From CAMLLJ01 sp035759585 (GTDB lineage: Bacteria > Gemmatimonadota > Gemmatimonadetes > Gemmatimonadales > GWC2-71-9), in assembly GCA_035759585.1 (NCBI GenBank), contig DASTUP010000080.1, positions 1 through 26,254 of the forward strand: 26,254 bases of DNA, read 5' to 3'. Below are positions 1 through 5,839 of the stretch, piece by piece. Below the pieces are notes generated by a model. The model did not search any database and was not told where the DNA came from. It was given only the letters and a program-made list of their open reading frames with translations. Within the stretch, counting starts at the first letter, position 1. Each line of letters begins with the position of its first letter. Position numbers and translations under genes: made by a program.

Positions 1-53
1 GGGGCGCCGGCCAGCAGCAGCGCGAGCATCAGCCGACCAGTGGGCATGCGCAT
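1..53 (-). CDS. N-terminus of an exported protein, cut by the window edge
   Basis: An ATG at 53-51 opens a frame running off the left edge. Its 17 visible residues (MRMPTGRLMLALLLAGA...) look like a signal peptide: an Arg in the n-region followed by a Leu/Ala-rich core. A second in-frame ATG lies at 47-45, and no strong ribosome site is visible before either. It lies 140 bp downstream of the DUF4402 gene on the same strand. In such loci the next gene is often a fimbrial-type chaperone, but nothing in the visible residues can test that. Only export is supported. Confidence 0.5.
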   Translation of the reverse strand, partial: MRMPTGRLMLALLLAGA

Positions 54-193
54 GGTCTCGTGGCTGGGGCGGAGTTGGATTGGGGAAGTCTCCGCAATCT
101 ATCGGCTCCGTCCCGCCGATTGAAGCTGCTCCTGAACGTCAGGAAGGCGACGGCGCAGCGCGCCGCCGCCCCCGAACGCGGTGCAGCTCGCAA

Positions 194-688
194 TCAGTTG
201 TAGAAAACTTCGAGCGTGATCGGCTGCGTGTAGTTGCCCGGCGCGACGACACCAGCGGCCGTCAGCGTCGCACCGATCCACACGAAATAGCTGCCGGTCC
301 CGGCATCGAGCGTGACGCTCTCACTCACGCCGGCAGTCGGCGTGAAGACGGTCGCGCCGGCAGAAACGTTCGTGTTGCGGTGCAGGCCGGTCCAGCTCGA
401 AAGCGTGAGGCCGGCAATCTGCAGGTTGGCCGGCAGCGCGTTGAAACGGAACGACACCGACGAGCCGGTCGCGCCGCTGATCGCGAAATGACCGCCGGAC
501 GCGGCCGCCACGATCTTCGTCTGGGACGGGGCGATGTTGCCGAATCCGAGGTCGGCATCGCCGGTAACGGAGAGCGCCGCGAGCACGGTGGCCGTGGCGT
601 CGATGTTGTCGGAGAGCTGCGCTGCGGCCGGAGTCGCAGTCACGGCACTCGCGACGAGCGCGAGGACGAGCTTGAACGAGGTACGCAT
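194..688 (-). CDS. DUF4402 secreted protein (pilin-like beta-sandwich)
   Basis: A 164-residue protein of unknown function that should be exported. Residues 1-24 are a clear signal peptide (MRTSFKLVLALVASAVTATP, then AAAQ). The mature part has the DUF4402 pattern: an opening ATATVLAALSVTGDADLGFG, a central WTGLHRNTN segment, and a closing GNYTQPITLEVFYN strand. Family members are small beta-sandwich proteins often encoded beside fimbria-type chaperones, so a surface fibre subunit is plausible but not shown. The frame stays open upstream to 814, but the start at 688 is chosen because the signal peptide begins there and an AGGA lies just upstream. A sigma-54-type promoter at 774-759 would give a leader of about 60 nt. 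Confidence 0.8.
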   Translation of the reverse strand: MRTSFKLVLALVASAVTATPAAAQLSDNIDATATVLAALSVTGDADLGFGNIAPSQTKIVAAASGGHFAISGATGSSVSFRFNALPANLQIAGLTLSSWTGLHRNTNVSAGATVFTPTAGVSESVTLDAGTGSYFVWIGATLTAAGVVAPGNYTQPITLEVFYN

Positions 689-1046
689 GTGACGGTCCTG
701 TCTCGGGGGTTGAGAAGGGCGGACACGAACAGACGTGTTTCGGTTTGGCCGTGACAAAGGCAACCGACGTGCCAGAAGTGTCACATCGGCGTCAGTCGTC
801 GAACTCCTTGACACCGGTTCCTAATGCGATGGGACCTAACGAATTGGCGCGAGTCGCGATGGGTTTTCGGTGGGGGCGACCGATTCGTCGACGCCTTGGC
901 GGATCCGTCGCCGGGACGAATCCTGATGGTGGAAGTGGTTGGGATTGTGGGGCTTGCGGGCTTCGCGACCACGGCCGTAAGATCGCGGAAATCATGGGGC
1001 GATCCTTGCCTTGATGGACCGCGCCCCCGCAGGTCGGAGTCGGAGA
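689..1046. other. Divergent intergenic region
   Basis: This 358-bp gap separates the DUF4402 gene (minus) from the small secreted-protein gene (plus). It holds the sigma-54-type promoter at 759-774. For the plus-strand gene a weak sigma70-like pair is visible: TTGCGG at 954-959 and TAAGAT at 978-983, spacing 18. Open frames crossing the region have no ribosome sites or recognisable products and look like high-GC noise. Confidence 0.4.
759..774 (-). promoter_or_regulatory. Sigma-54 (RpoN)-type promoter for the DUF4402 gene
   Basis: Read on the minus strand, 774-759 is TGGCACGTCGGTTGCC. The RpoN consensus is TGGCACG-N4-TTGCW, so every fixed position matches except the final W. The GG and GC dinucleotides are 10 bp apart, as required. 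The predicted start near 748 leaves about 60 nt before the ATG at 688. If correct, expression needs RpoN and an AAA+ enhancer-binding activator. Confidence 0.65.
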
Positions 1047-1355
1047 ATGTCGGAATTTCGGATAGGTGCGATGGGTCTCGCGGTCGTCCTCCTCGCAGTC
1101 GCCTCGGGGGCCGTCTCGACGGCACGCGCGCAGGCTTCGGGCACATTGCAAGCGAGTGTGACCGTGATTGACGATCCGGTCAGTCGGTCGATCGTTGCGG
1201 AAGCGCGCACGACGCTCGTAAACCACCTGAGCGACGCACGGCTTGCGCGCCGGCCACTCGACCTCCCGGAGCGATACGGCGTCGAAGCGTCGATGGTCGA
1301 GCTCGAGCCGATCGGCGGAATTCGCCGGGTGCGGGTCGAGATCGTTCATATGTAG
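1047..1355 (+). CDS. Small secreted protein of unknown function
   Basis: A 102-residue protein. Residues 1-31 form a signal peptide: the n-region MSEFRIG, a hydrophobic core GLAVVLLAVASGAV, and a cleavage-type STARAQ. The mature part is about 70 residues, opening with SGTLQASVTVIDDPVSRSIV, and has no cysteines and no family I recognise. The ATG at 1047 is preferred over upstream starts at 1011 and 1014 because GGAG at 1036-1039 lies 7 nt before it and the signal peptide begins there. It is divergent from the DUF4402 gene, so the two may share a surface role; that is inference. A strong hairpin follows the stop. Confidence 0.65.
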   Translation: MSEFRIGAMGLAVVLLAVASGAVSTARAQASGTLQASVTVIDDPVSRSIVAEARTTLVNHLSDARLARRPLDLPERYGVEASMVELEPIGGIRRVRVEIVHM

Positions 1356-1395
1356 GGAAGGATCCGCCGCTCGCGGAACATGACGTACGCAAAGG

Positions 1396-1425
1396 AACGC
1401 CCCGCCAACCTTCTGGCGGGGCGTT
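1396..1425. terminator. Bidirectional terminator hairpin
   Basis: A perfect 11-bp stem (AACGCCCCGCC at 1396-1406, its complement at 1415-1425) closes an 8-nt loop. It sits between the convergent ends of the small secreted-protein gene (stop 1355) and the OmpA-family gene (stop 1446). AA and TT at the stem ends give short U-runs in both directions. Confidence 0.8.
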
Positions 1426-1445
1426 CGATCGAGCGGAAGTGAACC

Positions 1446-2099
1446 TTACTGCAGCGTCACGTCCTCGCTCGCGGGAGTCGTCGACGCATAGTCGATCACG
1501 AGCGCGACGCGCCGGTTCTCGACGCCGGCGTCGCCGGGACCCTGGGCGCCCGGAACGATCTGCCGGTTGCGGCTCTCACCATAGCTCACGGCACGCAGGA
1601 AGGACACATCGAGCGCGCCCTGCCCGCTCAGGTAGCCGACGACCGCTTCGGCGCGGCGCATGCCGAGCCGCTGATTGAAAGCGGTGCTCCCTGCCGGGTC
1701 GGCGAAGCCTTCGACGGTGATCGTCGCGTTCGGATAGTGCTCCTTCACGACGCCCGCAAAGCGCTCGAGCACCGGACGGTCGGCCTCACGCAGCTCGGCG
1801 CTGCCGAACTCGAAGTGGACCGGCACGTTGAACTTGAGTGCGCCCTCCATCCGCTCGACGCTCACGTTGTACTCGCTGCGGAAGGACTGGAGCTCCTGCT
1901 CGAGTGCGTTGACCCGCGCATCCACGGAGTCGATCCGGGTGGCGAGCTGCCGGTCCCCGGTCTGCATCTCTTCGCGGATTTTCGCGACTTCACTCTCGAA
2001 GTCGTCGCGATTCACCTTGGGTGCGCAGGCGCTCAGGCCGAAGGCGAGCGTCAGCCCGCCGAAGATGATCGCGCCGCGCGGCGTAGTCCGCATAGACAT
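1446..2099 (-). CDS. OmpA/Pal-family peptidoglycan-binding lipoprotein
   Basis: A 217-residue outer-membrane lipoprotein expected to tether the outer membrane to peptidoglycan. The signal peptide ends in lipobox LSAC (Cys25). Residues about 30-90 are charged and heptad-like, suggesting a coiled coil. Residues about 95-205 are an OmpA C-terminal domain, with HFEFGSAELREADRPVL, then TITVEGFADPAGS and NQRLGMRRAEAVV, the usual diaminopimelate-binding region. A second ATG three codons in is equally possible: AGGAG lies 3 nt before the first and 9 nt before the second. An upstream extension to 2174 is Arg-rich and unlikely. It lies 139 bp after the FKBP gene on the same strand. The coiled coil between lipobox and domain is longer than in a minimal Pal. 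Confidence 0.85.
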   Translation of the reverse strand: MSMRTTPRGAIIFGGLTLAFGLSACAPKVNRDDFESEVAKIREEMQTGDRQLATRIDSVDARVNALEQELQSFRSEYNVSVERMEGALKFNVPVHFEFGSAELREADRPVLERFAGVVKEHYPNATITVEGFADPAGSTAFNQRLGMRRAEAVVGYLSGQGALDVSFLRAVSYGESRNRQIVPGAQGPGDAGVENRRVALVIDYASTTPASEDVTLQ

Positions 2100-2238
2100 T
2101 GGCTCCTGCTGAGGGTCCACGTTCGTCTTCGCACAGCGCCGGCGGCGCAGGCGGACAACTGGCCCCAAAGTCACATGGCGGCGTCGGGTTCGCTGTGACC
2201 CTGCTCACCCGAAGGGCGTCGAAAGAATTGACACCCTC

Positions 2239-2703
2239 CTAGCGCCGTACCTCCAGGAGCTCCACGTCGAACACGAGCGTCGAATTGGCCGGGATCGGTC
2301 CGTTGCGCTGCGCACCATAGCCCAGCGCAGGTGGAATCACGAGCTTCCGCTTACCCCCGACGCGCATCCCTGCCACCCCCTCATCCCAGCCATCGATCAC
2401 CGCCCCGCGGCCGAGCGGGAAGCTGAATGGCTCACCCCCGACGCTGCTGTCGAACTCGCGACCGTCGGCCAGCCAGCCGGTGTAATGAACGGAAACGGCA
2501 TTTCCCGCCTGCGCCTCCACGCCGGTACCGACCTGGACGTCCCGGTAGCGAAGGCCCGAGGGAGTCTCGTGCATGTCGTCGAGGTTCACGTTGAGCTCCG
2601 TGGCGAAATCGTTGCCGGATACGATCGGTACCCTGCGGAAATCATTCAGGTCGCAGGCGCCGAGCGCGGGAAGCAGGATGAGAAAGGCGAGAATCTGTCG
2701 CAT
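2239..2703 (-). CDS. FKBP-type peptidyl-prolyl cis-trans isomerase, lipoprotein
   Basis: A 154-residue prolyl isomerase assisting protein folding in the cell envelope. Residues 1-17 are a lipoprotein signal peptide with lipobox LGAC (Cys17). The FKBP domain fills about 50-154 with its hallmark stretches: SVHYTGWLADGREFDSS, PFSFPLGRGAVIDGWDEGV, GGKRKLVIPPALGYG and a closing PANSTLVFDVELLEV. These include the conserved Tyr, Asp, Phe, Val-Ile and Trp of the active-site pocket. The start at 2703 is set by the signal peptide; the frame continues upstream into tRNA-Pro, which cannot be coding. The leader carries no Shine-Dalgarno; it reads CACCTCCT, the complement of one. It lies just after the tRNA-Pro terminator. 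Confidence 0.9.
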   Translation of the reverse strand: MRQILAFLILLPALGACDLNDFRRVPIVSGNDFATELNVNLDDMHETPSGLRYRDVQVGTGVEAQAGNAVSVHYTGWLADGREFDSSVGGEPFSFPLGRGAVIDGWDEGVAGMRVGGKRKLVIPPALGYGAQRNGPIPANSTLVFDVELLEVRR

Positions 2704-2728
2704 GAAAAGTTTCGAGGAGGTGACATGC

Positions 2729-2755
2729 GAAGAGCCGGCACGGGGCCGGCTCTTC
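2729..2755 (-). terminator. Terminator-like hairpin after tRNA-Pro
   Basis: A perfect 11-bp stem (GAAGAGCCGGC at 2729-2739, complement at 2745-2755) with a 5-nt loop begins 5 nt after the tRNA 3' end on the minus strand. There is no clear U-tract, so it may also act as a processing or stabilising hairpin. The FKBP start codon lies 25 nt further on. Confidence 0.6.
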
Positions 2756-2760
2756 CAAGA

Positions 2761-2834
2761 TCGGGACGGCGGGATTTGAACCCGCGACCCCTGCAACCCC
2801 ATTGCAGTGCGCTACCGGACTGCGCTACGTCCCG
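2761..2834 (-). tRNA. tRNA-Pro (anticodon GGG)
   Basis: The minus strand folds as a complete cloverleaf. The acceptor stem is CGGGACG/CGTCCCG, the D-stem GCGC/GCGC, the anticodon stem CTGCA/TGCAG with loop ATGGGGT, and the T-stem GCGGG/CCCGC with loop TTCAAAT. The anticodon is GGG, reading CCC and CCU. The discriminator is A and no CCA is encoded. The tRNA starts only 4 nt after the stop codon of the BKACE gene. Confidence 0.96.
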
Positions 2835-2838
2835 TGTT

Positions 2839-3771
2839 TCACGGTGCGGAAACGTACCCCGCCACCCCTGTCGATGGAAGGGGCTTCCCGAAGCCCCGCC
2901 GGCCCGTGAGCGGTGCGATCTTCAGGCGCATGCGCACCTCGGCAGGCGTTGCGACGGGACGCTCGAGGAGGGCCGCTGCCCGCCCGACGCGTTCGACGAG
3001 CTCCTCATTGGTAGCGAGGCGGGTCCTGGCATCGTCGTACCAGATGTTGTCCTCCAGGCCGACGCGCACGCCGTCACCGAAGAGAAGGCCGAGCGTGTTC
3101 GCAGTGAGCTGCTGACGGCCTATGCCGGCAAGGCACCAGATCGAGTCCTCCGGAAGCTCCGCGAGAATCGCGGCCAGCTGCGCCGGCGCCGCCTGCGCGC
3201 CCGCCAGGTTGCCCAGCAGGATGTTGAAGTAGAACGGCGGCTGGAGCGCGCCCTTGCCGATCAGATAGTGCGCATAGTTGACCATTCCCGCGTCGAAGAC
3301 CTCGAGCTCCGGCCGGATGCCCCGCTCCAGCATCGTCTCCGCCAGCCTTCGCACCATCTCCGGTGAGTTGACACTCGCCTGGCCGGGAAAATTGAGCGAG
3401 CTGAGCGTGAGGCTACCCATGTCGGGACGGAGGTCCCCACCGAGCGAAAGTGGATCGGCTCGCTGGGCGAACTCGCCGAAGTTCCGTCCGCTCAGCGAGA
3501 CGCAGATCGTCACGTCGGGATGGACTTCGCGGATGCCGGCGATCTGCCTCGCGTAGATCTCGCGCGAATAATGCGGATGCCCGGCCTCATCCCGGGCGTG
3601 CAGGTGGACGAGGTTGGCGCCGCGCTCGATGCACCGGAGCACGTCCGGGACGATCTCGGCGGGCGTCAACGGCACATGCGGTGTCATCGCCCTGTCCGGG
3701 ACCATCCCGGTGGGACAGAGATTGACGATCACCCCCTCGTCGCGCCTGCGCACCGCCCGCTTCCGCGTCAT
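2839..3771 (-). CDS. BKACE-family beta-keto acid cleavage enzyme (Kce-like, DUF849)
   Basis: A 310-residue cytosolic TIM-barrel enzyme of the BKACE family. Family members condense a beta-keto acid with acetyl-CoA, exchanging the keto acid's end for an acetoacetyl product; the type member is 3-keto-5-aminohexanoate cleavage enzyme of lysine fermentation. Zinc-ligand motifs are present: VHLHARDE with His56 and His58, and VGLEDNIWYD with Glu240. Other family blocks are LCPTGMVPDRAMTPHVPLT, PDMGSLTLSSLNFP and ELEVFDAGMVNYAHYLI. Length is normal. Start 3771 is chosen because its ATG overlaps the upstream GNAT stop as ATGA and GGAGGA lies just before it; another ATG at 3783 is less likely. No other lysine-fermentation genes are nearby, so the substrate is probably different. 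It is the last gene of a three-gene operon. Confidence 0.88.
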   Translation of the reverse strand: MTRKRAVRRRDEGVIVNLCPTGMVPDRAMTPHVPLTPAEIVPDVLRCIERGANLVHLHARDEAGHPHYSREIYARQIAGIREVHPDVTICVSLSGRNFGEFAQRADPLSLGGDLRPDMGSLTLSSLNFPGQASVNSPEMVRRLAETMLERGIRPELEVFDAGMVNYAHYLIGKGALQPPFYFNILLGNLAGAQAAPAQLAAILAELPEDSIWCLAGIGRQQLTANTLGLLFGDGVRVGLEDNIWYDDARTRLATNEELVERVGRAAALLERPVATPAEVRMRLKIAPLTGRRGFGKPLPSTGVAGYVSAP

Positions 3772-4328
3772 TCGGTCCTCCATGTCGTCAGGTTCGCAAC
3801 GAGGTGTGCCAGTTCATCTTGCTCGCGGAAGCCTCGATGAATTCCCCATTCGGCGCGGTCGCCCCACTGGAACCGGTGCAGACAGTGCAGGAGTGGTTCG
3901 CGTCCCACCTCGGCGTAGCCGAAGCGGCCCTGGTACCACTGGATGGCTTTCGGATCGTCGCTCCAGGTGTGAACCTCTCGCGCGCCGAGGTCGCGCATCT
4001 CCTCCATTCGCCGCCGCTGAAGCAGCGAGCCCACGCCGAGCGAGCGCGCGGACGGCAGGACCACGATCAGGAGGGTCTTGGCGCTCCCGTTCCCCTGGTC
4101 GATCCAGTCCCAGCTGCAGAAGCCGAGCACGCTCCCATCGCGCTCGGCGAGCCAGCAGCGCTCGCGCAGGTCGCAGTGGCTGATGGCATTCCGGACGCTG
4201 AGCACCGCATCGGCCGGAAAGTCCGGGTCCGCAAAGCGTCCACCGAGCAGGTGAAACCCATAGGTGCGCAGGCACGCGAAGATGGCATCGACGTCCCCTT
4301 CCTCGACGCGCCGGACTGTCGGATTCAT
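3768..4328 (-). CDS. GNAT-family N-acetyltransferase
   Basis: A 186-residue acyltransferase expected to move an acetyl group from acetyl-CoA to an amine. The fold is visible: an N-terminal strand TVRRVEEGDVDAIFACLR, a central WLAERDGSVLGFCSWDW, and motif A at LIVVLPSARSLGVGSLLQRR, whose S-L-G-V-G-S loop binds CoA pyrophosphate. Motif B is WYQGRFGYAEVGRE. The 4325-4328 ATGA overlaps the stop of the PP-loop gene upstream, and the stop overlaps the BKACE start in the same way, so all three are probably translationally coupled. The substrate is unknown. Frames extending upstream of 4328 run inside the PP-loop gene and are not used. Confidence 0.85.
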   Translation of the reverse strand: MNPTVRRVEEGDVDAIFACLRTYGFHLLGGRFADPDFPADAVLSVRNAISHCDLRERCWLAERDGSVLGFCSWDWIDQGNGSAKTLLIVVLPSARSLGVGSLLQRRRMEEMRDLGAREVHTWSDDPKAIQWYQGRFGYAEVGREPLLHCLHRFQWGDRAEWGIHRGFREQDELAHLVANLTTWRTE

Positions 4329-5449
4329 GCGCTTGCTGACACGGCGCGGCGCGCGAGTCCCACGACGGCATCGGTCATGAACTTTCTCTGGCTCCGGATG
4401 AGCAGTGCCCGGACCGCACGCGCCACGTCCCGGTCGAGTCCGCTCTTGAGCGCGCGACGGTACGGGATCATCGAGGCACGCACGGGAATCCGCGGCACGC
4501 CGGCAATCCGCTCTGCCAGCGTCCGGGGCGGCTCGAAGACCTCGAAGCGGTCGAGCATGCCATACATGGCAAGCACCACTTCGGTCCGGATGCACTTCTC
4601 GCAGCGAGAGCAGTTGAGCCTGTCGTCGCGGTTGGCCCAGCAGACGCGCAGGTGCTTCTGCACCAGCGGCTCCGCCCCCATCGCAGCGAGCTTCTCCCCG
4701 CGCCGGATCGAATCACCGAAGTGCTCGACGGTCAGGCGGCCCGTACTCCAGAGCGGATCGGTCTGCCAGTGAGAGCCCCACGGGTGCGCGTCGGCCCGGG
4801 CCGCGGAGGACGAGACGACCAGGCGGCTGGCCGCGTCGCCCAGCAGGTGACCGATCGCGGCGAGGGTGCCGCCATGAGTCCGCTCCCAGCTCGCGCAGGA
4901 GAAATCGGGATGCTCCCGCAGGTTCGTCCGCACGATGGCGCTCTCGATGCCGAGTGACGCGCTGATGGCGCGCACACTCGCTTCGAAGCGCCGCATGCGC
5001 GCCGTATCCGCCAGCGGGATATCGAGGCCATGGCCCGCCACGATCAGGTCGACGCCCCCTGGCCGCCGCAGCAGCGAATAGAAGGAATCGACTCCGCCGC
5101 TGAAGCAGAGTGCCGTGCGCTCGGCGCGATTCGGCCGGCGGATCGACAAGTCGGCTCGCGTGACCGCAGCGGGTGGCTCCGCGCGGTATCCCCACCATCG
5201 CTCCGCAAAGCCGAGCAGCTCGCCCGCCCCTTTCATCCAGGTGCCTGAGACAGACGATTCGAACGAAAGAGCGCGGCCGCGGGACGCTGCGGGAATCAGG
5301 AACGCGCTGCCGAAGGCTTCGGGCACGGCTTTCAGGTCGAGCTCGGACGATTCGAACCACGCGTGAACTTCGCCTACCAGCGCCGAGACACGGGTTCCAC
5401 CGGAACCGGTCGCAGCACTGGCGGCGCCGACTTCGAGTCGCGCAGCCAT
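4325..5449 (-). CDS. QueC-like PP-loop ATP pyrophosphatase of unknown substrate
   Basis: A 374-residue protein with a PP-loop nucleotide-binding core. PP-loop enzymes adenylate a carboxyl, carbonyl or similar oxygen and then amidate or thiolate it. The P-loop is ALCFSGGVDSFYSLL (SGGVDS at about 117-122). A second block is HPWGSHWQTDPLWSTGR. Near residues 270-286 are four cysteines spaced C-x9-C-x2-C-x2-C (LNCSRCEKC at the end), resembling the zinc site of QueC. The first ~105 residues are an extra domain I do not recognise. Start 5449 has GAGG just upstream; the frame stays open to a GTG at 5533, but that extension looks non-conserved. It is the first gene of the operon with GNAT and BKACE. 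No queuosine genes are nearby, so a true QueC role is unlikely. Confidence 0.75.
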   Translation of the reverse strand: MAARLEVGAASAATGSGGTRVSALVGEVHAWFESSELDLKAVPEAFGSAFLIPAASRGRALSFESSVSGTWMKGAGELLGFAERWWGYRAEPPAAVTRADLSIRRPNRAERTALCFSGGVDSFYSLLRRPGGVDLIVAGHGLDIPLADTARMRRFEASVRAISASLGIESAIVRTNLREHPDFSCASWERTHGGTLAAIGHLLGDAASRLVVSSSAARADAHPWGSHWQTDPLWSTGRLTVEHFGDSIRRGEKLAAMGAEPLVQKHLRVCWANRDDRLNCSRCEKCIRTEVVLAMYGMLDRFEVFEPPRTLAERIAGVPRIPVRASMIPYRRALKSGLDRDVARAVRALLIRSQRKFMTDAVVGLARRAVSASA

Positions 5450-5560
5450 CGGGCCTCGATTGAAAGGAATGCGGGAACGGTGAATGCGCGCCGGAAGTTG
5501 CAAGACGTGCGCCACCCGAAGAAACGCCGGCACAACGACTTACGACTGCGTCGAACGTGG

Positions 5561-5569
5561 TTATCCACA
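5561..5569 (+). promoter_or_regulatory. DnaA box (perfect consensus)
   Basis: TTATCCACA is the strict DnaA-box consensus. Six of nine bases are A or T, so a chance match is uncommon in DNA this GC-rich. It lies 5 bp upstream of the -35 element of the plus-strand promoter and overlaps a possible -10 of the minus-strand promoter. I see only one such box, so this looks like a regulatory site rather than a replication origin. Confidence 0.5.
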
Positions 5570-5574
5570 CTCTG

Positions 5575-5603
5575 TTGACAACCGTGCAACTTATTGCTAT
5601 CTT
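5575..5603 (+). promoter_or_regulatory. Sigma70-type promoter for the 5840 gene
   Basis: A perfect TTGACA (5575-5580) is followed after exactly 17 bp by TATCTT (5598-5603). The same -10 hexamer and spacing recur in front of the tRNA-Leu gene, supporting it as the local housekeeping form. Transcription would start near 5610, leaving a leader of about 230 nt before the ATG at 5840. Confidence 0.7.
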
Positions 5604-5791
5604 TTGGCTTGCGTGGAGTAGAAGGGCTGCAAGTCATCGGCTGGCAATCGCTTCCGGCCGTCGCAGGTCATTCCCTCCACGGCGCTCCGTGGCCCGCTGA
5701 TGCGTCGGCGCCGCCACGGTATCCGGGAAGGTCCCCGGCGCGCGAGCTGCGCGGTTCGTCGCCCCCTGACCAGGGGCTGTGTGGTCTCGGA

Positions 5792-5809
5792 GGGCGGCCC
5801 CTGCCGCCC
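5792..5809 (+). other. Leader hairpin just upstream of the 5840 start
   Basis: A 7-bp all-GC stem (GGGCGGC/GCCGCCC) with a CCCT loop ends 30 nt before the ATG. It has no U-tract, so it is not a classical terminator. It could affect access to the GGAGGAGA ribosome site that follows. Confidence 0.4.
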
Positions 5810-5839
5810 ATGTCAAGGGAACCTGGAGGAGAAGCGCAG

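Larger units (their letters stand above)
5450..5839. other. Divergent control region and structured leader
   Basis: This 390-bp gap separates the PP-loop operon (minus) from the gene at 5840 (plus). It holds a DnaA box (5561-5569), a sigma70-type promoter (5575-5603), and a plus-strand leader of about 230 nt rich in hairpins. Clear stems are CCACGG/CCGTGG near 5677-5692, CCGGG/CCCGG near 5723-5738, CCCCT/AGGGG near 5763-5776, and GGGCGGC/GCCGCCC at 5792-5809. For the minus strand a weak pair TTGCAC-18 bp-GATAAC overlaps the DnaA box. I cannot match the leader to a known riboswitch or small-RNA family. Confidence 0.5.

Noticed and set aside
2040..2230. TGTGA/TCACA half-sites near several gene starts, suggesting CRP-like sites
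   Set aside because: The halves are not arranged as TGTGA-N6-TCACA anywhere I looked, and spacing varies between genes.
2715..2727. Perfect Shine-Dalgarno AGGAGGTGA followed by ATG on the plus strand
   Set aside because: The frame it opens runs through the antisense of tRNA-Pro (giving DLNPRP-type residues) and the BKACE gene; no protein is supported.
2881..2898. GGGGCTT/AAGCCCC hairpin near the end of the BKACE gene
   Set aside because: It lies inside coding sequence and is explained by the codons; no U-tract follows.
5605..5839. Leader as 6S RNA, SRP RNA or a known riboswitch
   Set aside because: Short look-alikes (GGCGCTCCG, CCGGGAAGG) lack the conserved cores and pairing of those families. 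Kept only as an unidentified structured leader.
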